Shown in pieces: positions 1-7,009 of a stretch of 53,224 nt of DNA. The position numbers and the translations under genes are program-made. The notes beneath the pieces are model-generated. The model had not been told where the DNA came from. It searched no databases and was given only the letters and a program-made list of their open reading frames with translations. Within the stretch, counting starts at the first letter, position 1. Each line of letters begins with the position of its first letter. The stretch is taken from the NCBI GenBank assembly GCA_022709715.1, contig JAKLIH010000004.1, positions 1 to 53,224 of the forward strand. The letters run 5' to 3'. The DNA is from Patescibacteria group bacterium. GTDB taxonomy: Bacteria > Patescibacteriota > Minisyncoccia > UBA6257 > JAKLIH01.

Positions 1-28
1 AAAGTAATTAGAAAAAACAAAATACCAA

Positions 29-56
29 ACCACCCTACTCATAAGAGTAGGGTGGT
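29..56 (-). terminator. Intrinsic terminator after the Lys-rich small gene
   Basis: A perfect 12-bp stem with a 4-nt loop (accaccctactc / gagtagggtggt) is followed on the minus strand by a T-rich tract. It lies 35 nt past the stop codon of the small basic protein and ends that transcript. Confidence 0.85.
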
Positions 57-59
57 AAA

Positions 60-88
60 GCTTTCTTTAACAAACTATTTTTGAGTTA
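60..88 (-). other. Linker between the small basic gene and its terminator
   Basis: This stretch holds only the 3' untranslated part of the small Lys-rich gene; nothing else is seen in it. The promoter of that gene lies upstream, at about 260-288: TTGATT, a 17-bp spacer and TACAAT on the minus strand. Confidence 0.4.
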
Positions 89-90
89 GT

Positions 91-174
91 TTATTTTCTT
101 CCTTTCTTGGCTTTTTTTGCTGGTTTCTTTGCAACTTTCTTTGCAACTTTCTTGACTTTCTTTTTTGCTGCCAT
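91..174 (-). CDS. Very small Lys/Ala-rich basic protein (27 aa), histone H1-tail-like
   Basis: The gene starts at ATG 172-174 and stops at TAA 91-93. It encodes 27 residues made almost only of Lys, Ala, Val, Pro, Gly and Arg, with repeated units such as KKVAKK and KPAKKAKK. Similar short tails occur in histone H1-like and nucleoid proteins, so binding to DNA or RNA is plausible but inferred. It has its own promoter (about 260-288) and a strong terminator (29-56), which supports a real monocistronic gene despite its length. It contains no TGA codon. The leader between promoter and start carries one arm of a 17-bp inverted repeat. Confidence 0.65.
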   Translation of the reverse strand: MAAKKKVKKVAKKVAKKPAKKAKKGRK

Positions 175-209
175 GATAAGTTTTTTAGTTTTGTATTAAT
201 TTTTTTCGA

Positions 210-327
210 CCTCACAAAATATTTTTGAAAAATATTTCTGTGTTATATTTTTCAAGTATATTGTAATGTATTTTTTAAAAAAAATCAAGGGGTAAGTGCC
301 TATTTTTTTAAAAAATATTTTGTGAGG
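210..327. repeat. 17-bp perfect inverted repeat around the promoter of the basic-protein gene
   Basis: cctcacaaaatattttt at 210-226 is the exact reverse complement of aaaaatattttgtgagg at 311-327. The arms flank about 84 bp holding the -35/-10 elements of the small gene (260-288). It could be an operator, a cruciform or remains of an insertion; the sequence does not decide. Confidence 0.6.
260..288 (-). promoter_or_regulatory. Promoter of the small basic-protein gene
   Basis: On the minus strand a TTGATT -35 box (283-288) is separated by 17 bp from a TACAAT -10 box (260-265). It points at the 27-aa gene about 85 nt downstream and lies inside the 17-bp inverted repeat. Confidence 0.55.
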
Positions 328-369
328 CTTTCCAAAAAAATATTTGGCAAAATTTTTTAGAAAATTTTT

Positions 370-1338
370 TTAAAAACCAATTAATTGAATTTCTAATTCG
401 AGATGTACACCAAATTTTTCAAAAACTTTTTGTTTAACAAAAGAAATTAAATTAAAAATATCCAAACTTTTGGCATGGTCAAAATTCACAATAAAATTGG
501 CATGTTTTTCCGATATTTTGGCGCCATTAATGCTAAACCCTTTAAGCCCGCATTGATCAATTAGCCAACCCGCTGGAACTTGTTTGCGTTGCTCGCATTC
601 TACCACTAATAAATTTCCTTCGTTTCAAACGCTTTGATCAAATTCATTTAAACTTACGTTTTTAAATGTTGATCCAGAATTGGGAAATTCATAAGGTTGA
701 CTTTTTAATCGCTTATCCATAATATTTTTAATTTTTTCTTTGATAATTGCTTCGTCACATTTGTGGCCGATTAAATTTGTTTCTCAAATAATATTAGCTT
801 TACGTTTAAAAATACTTTCGCGATAGCCAAACCCACATTCGTTTTGATTATATGCTTTTATTTCAAAATTATAATCATTAAAACGTAATCAATCAAGATT
901 ATAAACTTTTGACACCACGTCTTTAATTTCAAAATTTGTCACGCCGCAATTGCCACGAATTGACCCACCAACTGTTCCTGGAATACCATATAGATCTTCA
1001 ACACAGGATATTGATTGTTGAGCAAGCTCCATAATTAAATTGTTTAAATTCCAGCCAGCCCCAACGGCAATTTCAAAACAATCATCTAAAGTTTTGGTTA
1101 CTTTCAACTTCTGGTTTTGAATTTTTACAACTAAACCATCAAAACCATTATCGTTAATTAAAACATTGCTACCACCACCTAAAACAAAAATATTAATACC
1201 CTCTTTTTTGGCCGAATCCAAATTATTTACTAAGTCATCAACATTATCAATTTGAATAAAATATTTAGCTACCCCGCCGGTTTTGCACGAAGTATAATCT
1301 TTAAGATTAACATTTTTATAAATGATATTGTTATTCAT
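370..1338 (-). CDS. murB: UDP-N-acetylenolpyruvoylglucosamine reductase (MurB)
   Basis: 322 residues; flavoenzyme that reduces UDP-GlcNAc-enolpyruvate to UDP-MurNAc with NADPH, a cytoplasmic step of peptidoglycan precursor synthesis. The FAD-binding segment GGGSNVLI is near residues 54-61 and YGIPGTVGGSIRGNCG near 117-132. The tyrosine loop GYRESIFK is near 171-178, and NSGSTFKN carries the proton-donor Ser near 223. The C-terminal segment KISEKHANFIVN is typical of the family. Four in-frame TGA codons are read as Trp; with a standard code the gene would fall into fragments. The start overlaps the ruvX stop by 8 nt, so the two are co-transcribed. Its presence implies a cell wall and argues against Mycoplasma. 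Confidence 0.95.
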
Positions 1339-1738
1339 GTTTATTTTTGTCTAGGTAGCTTTGTAAAATCAAAGAACTAGCGGTTTGATCAATAACTGAA
1401 TTTTTGTCAGCTAGATTATCTAATCGATTTTCGGCCTCTTTGGTTGATAAAATTTCGTTCTCGATATGAACATTAATATTGTATAATTTTTCATTGATAA
1501 AATCAACAAACTTCTGAGTTAAATCAGTTTGCGCGGTATTATCAAAATTAAAGCTTAGTGGCAGACCAATGACAATATCGGTCACCTGCTCTTTTTCAAT
1601 AATCTCAACAATTTGATTTAAGACATTATTAAAACCAGTATTAATAATTGTAGAAAAAGGATTAGCAATGGTATTTGATTTATCACTGATTGATATACCT
1701 ATTCTTTTGTTGCCATAGTCAATACCGAGAAATCTCAT
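1331..1738 (-). CDS. ruvX: RuvX/YqgF-family Holliday junction resolvase-like nuclease
   Basis: 135 residues, the usual length for this RNase H-fold family, which takes part in 16S rRNA 5' processing and possibly recombination. The N-terminal motif FLGIDYGNKRIG carries the first catalytic Asp (D7). The strand TDIVIGLPLS and the late Asp in VIDQTASSLILQ fit the active site. It contains no TGA. Its start lies only 21 nt downstream of the DGR template repeat (1759-1867), so the template may be transcribed in the same message. It overlaps murB by 8 nt. Confidence 0.9.
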   Translation of the reverse strand: MRFLGIDYGNKRIGISISDKSNTIANPFSTIINTGFNNVLNQIVEIIEKEQVTDIVIGLPLSFNFDNTAQTDLTQKFVDFINEKLYNINVHIENEILSTKEAENRLDNLADKNSVIDQTASSLILQSYLDKNKHE

Positions 1739-1758
1739 ATTAAAATTTTAATTTTTAA

Positions 1759-1867
1759 CACACCGAAAACCAATGTTGTTGTTGCTATTACCCGTATCGT
1801 TGTTCAAATTGGCTGCCAACACACCAGCATTCGACGTATTATTCCAATTGCCACCCCGTAAAAGCAC
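1759..1867 (-). repeat. DGR template repeat (TR)
   Basis: Over 109 bp this non-coding block matches the 3' end of the pilin-FGE target gene (2417-2522). The alignment needs one 3-nt gap, and all 12 substitutions fall on adenines of the template (sense strand): for example aat to tat, aat to ttt, aac to ctc, gat to ggt, acg to gcg, aac to gac, aac to cac. The block is rich in AAC/AAT codons, as DGR templates are. Adenine-specific differences are the hallmark of mutagenic retrohoming; a decayed gene duplicate would differ at all bases. It sits between avd and ruvX. No reverse transcriptase gene lies next to it. Confidence 0.93.
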
Positions 1868-1933
1868 ACGGAATTTTTTGATTTTACCCTTTTAAAAATA
1901 TTCCTTTAATTTTTAAAAAAGTAAAATTCTTTG

Positions 1934-2266
1934 CTATTTTTTTAATCACCCGCAAGCCAATTTGGCTATTTCGTTTACTAAACTAGCTATCACAAAGTAT
2001 TGTTTGACTGATACAAACCTTAAATCTTTTGTTAACCTGTTTAGTATTAATAATATATCGATTTCTTCGCTTAATTCTTGATAATACCTTTTTCTATCAT
2101 CGCGAATATTGTTAATTTTATTGACTAGTTTTAAAATATGCAACAATTGGTTTTCAATATTTTGGCCCAGCACAAATCTTTCGTTCTTAGGAAATTTTAC
2201 AATCAATTTATGTCATTGTAATATTAAATCATATATCTTTTGTCCTACCACTAAATCATTGTTCAT
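1934..2266 (-). CDS. avd: DGR accessory variability protein, four-helix bundle (Avd)
   Basis: 110 residues starting at ATG 2264-2266 and ending LACGWLKK, TAG. Two TGA codons are read as Trp (near residues 18 and 107). The layout fits the Avd/bAvd four-helix family: an N-terminal helix with QKIYDLILQWHKLI and FPKNERFVLGQNIENQLL, a charged helix SEEIDILLILNRLTKDL, and a last helix KQYFVIASLVNEIAKLACG. Known Avd proteins form basic pentamers that bind the DGR reverse transcriptase and template RNA. Position between target gene and template matches the canonical target-avd-TR order. Homology is judged by pattern only; the sister 23S-rRNA-intron four-helix family is the alternative, but the TR/VR pair makes Avd much more likely. 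Confidence 0.88.
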
Positions 2267-2305
2267 ATAAATCCTGATATTACCTTCTAAAATTTTTAAA
2301 ATTAT

Positions 2306-2399
2306 AGAAAATTTATTCAAAAGAATAAATTTTCTAATTACCCCCGTAAAATTTACCAGTAAATTTTACGGAAAAAGATATTTAGATCCTTAGATATCT
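2306..2399. repeat. Three consecutive hairpins downstream of variable repeat 1
   Basis: Hairpin 1 (2306-2335) has 13-bp arms, agaaaatttattc and its complement. Hairpin 2 (2344-2371) has 12-bp arms, ccgtaaaattta and its complement. Hairpin 3 (2376-2399) is imperfect, built on agatat/atatct. They begin 10 nt past the target-gene stop codon. DGRs often carry a hairpin or cruciform just 3' of the variable repeat that stimulates retrohoming, and one of these may also act as terminator. Confidence 0.7.
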
Positions 2400-2408
2400 A
2401 CGGAATAA

Positions 2409-3827
2409 TTACCGGGCACACCGAAAACCAATGTGGAGGTCGCTACCCGCACCGAGGTTCAAAAAGGCTGCCAACACACCAGCAGTCGACGTATTATTCC
2501 AATAGCCACCCCGTAAAAGCACGCGGTTAGTTTGAACGGCACTATTAGTATAAACCTTGCCCATGCCTTGATCGGCATCTCAAGTTGGATCGGTTGGTTT
2601 AAGTTCGTCCATTGATGCAAAATCACCATCAGTCGTAAGGTTGGTTAGTTCAACATATCTTCAGCCCGTAGCTCCGCCATCATTAGGGAGAGTATTAAGC
2701 AGAGTGTCATTAATATCAACTAATACATGCTCTCAGACATTACCCGATAGATCATAAATAACACTACTATTAGAGAGTCGATGCGATGATCGAATGTTGC
2801 GGTTAAGACCTTTATCAGGGTCAGAACCATTGTAACCTCTAGCTGTATCGGCTGAATTACCATTAAAAAGATAACCAGTCCCTTTGGTTCCCGAGGTTCA
2901 GTTAGTTGGTTGTTGATCAATGTTTCTAACAATCGTCATTCATTCTTGATTAGTAATTAGATGACCACCCAGAGCTACACAAATAGCTTTAGCTTCAGTA
3001 TGGGTTACTCCAGCGATTGGTGAACCTAGTGGGTTAGACACTACATTTATTGTATTACTGGCAGTATAAGAACAAGCTTTGTTTCAATCATAGGTATCAT
3101 AAGATGCATCAGCTTTGCAATCTGTTGTCGCATCACTGGCTCCATGACCATCAATTGAGTACTTAGCTTCGTATTGCATAACTCAGAAGTCACTGGTTCC
3201 ATAGAGCGAGTTACCAGGCACCTTAATTCAGTTATGCGGGAAAGTATTAGGCATATCAAAAAGATCAGTGCCATATTCAATGGCATTCATAGAGTCGCCA
3301 CCATCATTAAAGGCATATTTATTAATATTATCAGTTGATTCAAGGAAGGCATTGACTTCAAAGGAACCACCGGGGTTATAGCTGTAATAGTAATTAATGT
3401 TATTAGTTGGATCAATGGGTAGAGCGGCAAAGTATTTATTACCTTCCGTGATAGTAAAATCAATTGGGATTCACCCCGTTGAGTCAGCATTGCGAAGATT
3501 AGTATTACTTACACAGTTGTAACTAAAACCAGATGGTGGAGTGGGTAAACTGTAAGAACTACAAGTTGAAGATGTATCGGGTAGAGATAGATAAATAACC
3601 GTTGATGTACCAAGATCAAGGCCGTCAACATTTCATGATTCCATAAATGAGATAGCACTACTAATAATTTGCATGTCAGCTAATCTTCGACTATCTCTGC
3701 TTTTCTTAAATAACTCAGTTGGGTTTAATGCAAAAATTACAATGGCAGATAATATTGCCAAGATGGCGATAACGATCATTAGTTCGACGAGTGTGAAAGA
3801 TTTTTTGGATTGTTGAATGTGAATCAT
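2409..3827 (-). CDS. DGR target 1: prepilin-like N-terminus fused to an FGE/C-type-lectin-fold domain
   Basis: 472 residues. Residues 1-35 form a type IV pilin/pseudopilin leader: a short basic segment, then SFTLVELMIVIAILAILSAI, with Glu at the conserved +5 position and a hydrophobic helix. NPTELFKKSRDSRRLADMQ follows, as in patescibacterial pseudopilins. From about residue 190 the protein resembles formylglycine-generating enzyme/sulfatase-modifying proteins (IKVPGN, MQYEAKYSIDGHGA, LITNQEWMTI, SGNVWEH, RGGYWNNT, IGFRCAR). In DGR targets this fold serves as a ligand-binding scaffold. The last 35 residues are the variable repeat. Trp is often encoded by TGA, including in NVWEH and TGWRY. It lies 14 nt after map, so it may share that transcript. 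Export and display on the cell surface or a pilus is inferred. Confidence 0.9.
2417..2522 (-). repeat. DGR variable repeat 1 (VR1) in target 1
   Basis: This is the diversified copy of the template at 1759-1867. It has 106 bp because one AAT codon of the template is missing. Non-adenine positions are identical through the block; 12 adenine positions differ. The 3' part shared with the template, ending ggttttcggtgtg, is where an initiation-of-homing element would be expected. The changed residues lie in the C-terminal loop region of the FGE fold. Confidence 0.93.
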
Positions 3828-3841
3828 TAAATATTAAATGA

Positions 3842-4603
3842 TTATTTTGTTAAGACAATCGGTTCGCCATCGGTGATAGCGATTGTATGTTCAAAATGAG
3901 CTGATACTTGATTGTTGGCGGTTACAAATTCATCTTCATCGTTTTGGGTCACAATGGTTTTATCAAAAGTTGCCATTGGCTCGATAGCAATAACATAACC
4001 CGGCTTAAGTTTAATGCCTGAATGTTTAATACCAAAGTTGTATATCTCTGGTTCCTCATGTAATTGATAGCCAACACCATGACCAACTAATTCGCGAATA
4101 ACATTGAAACCATCTGATTCGACTTGTCGTTGAATGGCATAGCCAAGATCGCCAATGGTATTATTAGCTTTGGCTGCATGAATGGCCTGGTTCAATGAAT
4201 CTTTCACGGAATTAACTAATTTTTTGGTTTTAGTATCAACATGGCCAACACAAACAGTAATTGCGCTATCAACAAAAAGATTTTTGTAAGATAATCCGCA
4301 GTCAATTGAAACAATGTCGCCATCATTTAAAATTAATTTCTTACTGGGTAGACCATGAACAATGACGTCATTTTTTGACACACATAATGTGGCTGAAAAA
4401 GGCGCCGACATAAAATCAGCTTTATAATTTAAAAAAGCCGGAATACAATTGTTGTCCGTAATAAATTTATAGGCAAAATTATCAAGAGTTAAACCATCTA
4501 CTCCTGGTTTAATAAGTTGAGCGACTTGTGATAATGTTTTTTTGAGAATTTTACCACCAACCTTCATGGTTTCAATATCCTTTTTAGTTTTGATGGTAAT
4601 CAT
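3842..4603 (-). CDS. map: Methionine aminopeptidase type I
   Basis: 253 residues; removes the initiator Met from nascent proteins with a two-metal centre. Visible metal ligands are in SIDCGLSY (Asp), VDSAITVCVG (Asp), RELVGHGVGYQLHEEP (His), AIEPMA (Glu) and HFEHTIAI (Glu). Length and motif order fit the type Ia enzyme. The start codon overlaps the adk stop by 1 nt (TAATG), so the pair is translationally coupled, as adk-map often is downstream of secY. No TGA codon is needed within it. Confidence 0.95.
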   Translation of the reverse strand: MITIKTKKDIETMKVGGKILKKTLSQVAQLIKPGVDGLTLDNFAYKFITDNNCIPAFLNYKADFMSAPFSATLCVSKNDVIVHGLPSKKLILNDGDIVSIDCGLSYKNLFVDSAITVCVGHVDTKTKKLVNSVKDSLNQAIHAAKANNTIGDLGYAIQRQVESDGFNVIRELVGHGVGYQLHEEPEIYNFGIKHSGIKLKPGYVIAIEPMATFDKTIVTQNDEDEFVTANNQVSAHFEHTIAITDGEPIVLTK

Positions 4604-5271
4604 TATTTTTGATTAATTTTTTCTTGAATTATTTTATCAATGTTCTTGGCGATTTCTTCAACTGGACCTACGCCATTAATATCATATAAAACCCCTTTTG
4701 ATCTTAAAAATTCAATCGTTGGTATTACTAGCTGGTTAAATTCTTTAATACGACGATCAATAACTTCTGGCTTGTCATCATCACGAATAACTACTTCGGT
4801 ATTATCGTCCTTACAATGGGTAATCCCAGGATCAAAAGCTAATGAATAAGTTTTATGACATTTAGAACAATAACGGCGAAGGTCAGAACGTTTTCGAGAT
4901 TCATCATCGGGAATATCTAAATGAAATACAAAAAATTGGTTATTATCCATCCATCTAAATACCTCCTCCATGGCTTGACCTTCAATTAGCATTCTTGGAC
5001 TACCTTCAAAGACAACGCCTTGGTTGGAATCAAGCGATAACAGTTTAGAAAATCATAGATAAAAAACGATGGCGGATGGAACTAAAATGCCATTATCAAT
5101 ATCTTGATTCAATTTTTGACTTCAAAAATTGTTTGGATCTTTTAGTGTTCAATCTCGCAACATCGAACCAGTGGATATCATTTGTAAATTATATTTTTCA
5201 GATAATATTTTGGCTTGAGTGCCCTTGCCACAATTGCCTTTACCAATAAAACTTGCATAAATTGCTTTCAT
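4603..5271 (-). CDS. adk: Adenylate kinase, zinc-LID type
   Basis: 222 residues; converts AMP and ATP to two ADP. The P-loop GKGNCGKGT is at about residues 10-18, and the AMP-site segments are STGSMLRDW and EGSPRMLIEG. The LID carries CSKCHKTYSL and a later HC, which suggests a structural zinc site. The start was chosen at ATG 5269-5271 because it places the P-loop normally. Three TGA codons between there and residue 93 are read as Trp. EGSPR replaces the more common DGFPR, a mild oddity. It is coupled to map by a 1-nt overlap. Confidence 0.9.
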
Positions 5272-5343
5272 AATTAACAAAATTAATAGCTTTTATATAA
5301 TATGTTAAAATCATAACAAAAAAACATAGAAAAAGCAACAAAA

Positions 5344-5988
5344 TTAAATGGTGTTTAGAAAAATCTCATTAATATCTTTTAATGACAAAACTTGGTTTTG
5401 GGTAGGATAAGTTTCAAAATCAATATTTTTAACTAGGCCAATGCACTTCATATTGGCTCGATTGGCCGCAATCATGCCGTTAATGCCGTCTTCAATAACA
5501 ACGCAATCAGTTGGCAACATGCTTATTTTTTCCGCTGCTAATAAAAATATATCGGGAGCGGGTTTACCGACTTTAACCATATCGCTGGTAGCGATAAAAT
5601 CGAAGTATTTAAATACATTTAAACTTTTTAATACTTTGGTGGCATAATTAATATTGGAAGCCGTACCAACGGCAGTTTTAAAATTTAGTTTTTTGCATAG
5701 ATTAATTAATTCAAAAATACCCTCAACTGGATCAACTGTTTGTTCAGCTAATTTTTCCATTTTTTGTCATTTTTCGATCATTAACTCATTAATATCAAAT
5801 TTTGCTCCTTTAGCGGACAATAAATCAGAAACAAATTCTTTGGTTTTAACGCCCGAATAACGTTGAGTAATTTCGTTGGGGGTGATGTTGACGTCAAATC
5901 GTGAAAGAATTTCTGATTCAACTAAGGAATGCAGTTTTTGAGTATCAGATATAACTCCATCCATATCGAAAATAATTGCTTTTATCAT
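5344..5988 (-). CDS. HAD-family phosphatase / beta-phosphoglucomutase-like hydrolase
   Basis: 214 residues with all four haloacid-dehalogenase motifs. Motif I is FDMDGVISDT (nucleophile D8 and D10), motif II lies in VGTASN, motif III is the Lys in KVGKPAPD, and motif IV is VIEDGINGM. The helical cap between motifs I and II (about residues 15-85) is of the beta-phosphoglucomutase subclass. The substrate cannot be read from the sequence; sugar phosphates are typical. One TGA (near residue 75) is read as Trp. It lies 72 nt upstream of adk, with an AT-rich gap that could hold a promoter for adk. Confidence 0.88.
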
Positions 5989-6007
5989 TATAAAAATTTT
6001 AAATTAG

Positions 6008-6265
6008 TTAAGTGGTTATTTTTTTAACTGTGCCGTGGTTTACTTTGGCTGATAAACGGCCATGAATCATTTTAATCGTTGCAATTCGTTTGTTACATTT
6101 TGGGCAAAAAATTTCATCGTCTAAATTAAATTTCTTATCTAAAAATATATCGTTTGGATCTTCGGAGATCTGATCTAAATACATTTTGACTAAAAATCCT
6201 TTTTTTCTTTTATCATATTTGGCCAGTTTATTACCGCATTGGCAATAAACTTCAATTACACTCAT
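6008..6265 (-). CDS. Small zinc-ribbon-like protein of unknown function
   Basis: 85 residues. CQC near residues 8-10 and CPKC near 54-57 make a probable four-Cys-type metal site, though the first pair has unusual CxC spacing. The rest is basic and polar with no signal or membrane segment. It is not recognised as a named family. It lies 19 nt upstream of the HAD gene on the same strand, so they probably form one transcript. Confidence 0.65.
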   Translation of the reverse strand: MSVIEVYCQCGNKLAKYDKRKKGFLVKMYLDQISEDPNDIFLDKKFNLDDEIFCPKCNKRIATIKMIHGRLSAKVNHGTVKKITT

Positions 6266-6296
6266 ATTAAAAATTTATATTTAATTTAGCCGAGTT

Positions 6297-6650
6297 TTAT
6301 TTAAGCAAAACAATCGCAAACAAGACAAAAATATGCAAAGTTTGGTCTAAAACCGTTAAATAGGTTAAGTTATAACCATTTTGAGTATCAACATTGTTAA
6401 GGCCTTTTATATCTTTTAAGAATTGACGTTTGTCTAAAATAGCATGGGTAACAAAAATTAGTAATAATCAAGCGACATTGATATGGTAAAAATAAAATGG
6501 AATAGCAAATCCTAAAGTATAGATACCGCAATGAATAAACAGTGCTTTTAAATTGTTTTCTTTGGTGAACGCTTGCCAAGTGGTTTGAACTCATCAATCA
6601 AACAGTAGATGGGTTACTAATAATGCCTCAAATGGAGTTATATTATTCAT
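6297..6650 (-). CDS. Small membrane protein resembling DUF3307
   Basis: 117 residues with about four hydrophobic segments. It begins MNNITPFEALLVTHLLFDWW and contains WQAF, LFIHCGIYTLGF, VTHAILDKRQF and LDQTLHIFVLF. The order (H..FD..Q near the N-terminus, a THAILD stretch, a DQ..H stretch near the C-terminus) matches the DUF3307 family as I remember it. Three of its Trp codons are TGA. The function is not known. Start ATG 6648-6650 was chosen because it begins the first membrane helix. Confidence 0.75.
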
Positions 6651-6685
6651 ATTAATCATTTAATTTTTATTATACTACCAAATTT

Positions 6686-6901
6686 TTAAATAAAAGAAAA
6701 GAGAGGCTGAATCTCCTCTCTTTTTATTTCTTCTCATGGAAATGGTGGTGGCTCTGGCGTGGGTGGCCCACCGGGTGGCATTTTCCCTTCTAAACGCCAT
6801 CGAATGTCATCTTGACCAACTGGGGCATCTTGACAACAGCCAACCAATAAAAAAATTGTGGAACAAAAAACGATAATGAATACTATAATTTTTTTACACA
6901 C
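6686..6901 (-). CDS. Short lipoprotein; the end depends on how TGA is read
   Basis: A GTG start (6899-6901) follows a strong aggagga ribosome-binding site. The N-terminus is lipoprotein-like: KKIIVFIIVF, then FLLVGCC with a lipobox Cys near residue 22. The mature part is short and Pro-rich (GGPPTPEPPPFP). Codon 56 is TGA (6734-6736). Read as Trp, translation runs 15 residues further, through the terminator hairpin, to TAA at 6686. Read as stop, the protein ends just before the terminator. Its other Trp is TGG. This looks like a gene from a standard-code source or a place where UGA may still stop. No family is recognised. Confidence 0.6.
6700..6721 (-). terminator. Intrinsic terminator of the lipoprotein gene
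   Basis: The arms gagagg (6701-6706) and cctctc (6715-6720) form a hairpin followed on the minus strand by cttttctttta. It begins 13 nt past the TGA codon of the short lipoprotein gene. Confidence 0.75.
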
Positions 6902-6968
6902 TTTTTGCCTTCCTCCTAATTGTAATTTACTAATAACACACTATCACTTTTTTTGCGTTTTCGCAAAT

Positions 6969-7000
6969 TAAAAACATCGGATGTTCATCCGATGTTTTTA
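6969..7000 (-). terminator. Intrinsic terminator after secY, end of the S10-spc operon
   Basis: A near-perfect stem (aaaaacatcggatg and its complement) is followed by T residues on the minus strand, 10 nt after the secY stop. It separates the long ribosomal operon from the downstream small genes. Confidence 0.85.
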
Positions 7001-7009
7001 ATTTATTTT

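Noticed and set aside
1759-1867. Pseudogene fragment of the FGE protein
   Set aside because: Differences from the intact gene occur only at adenines and the block lies beside an avd gene, so it is a DGR template rather than a decayed copy.
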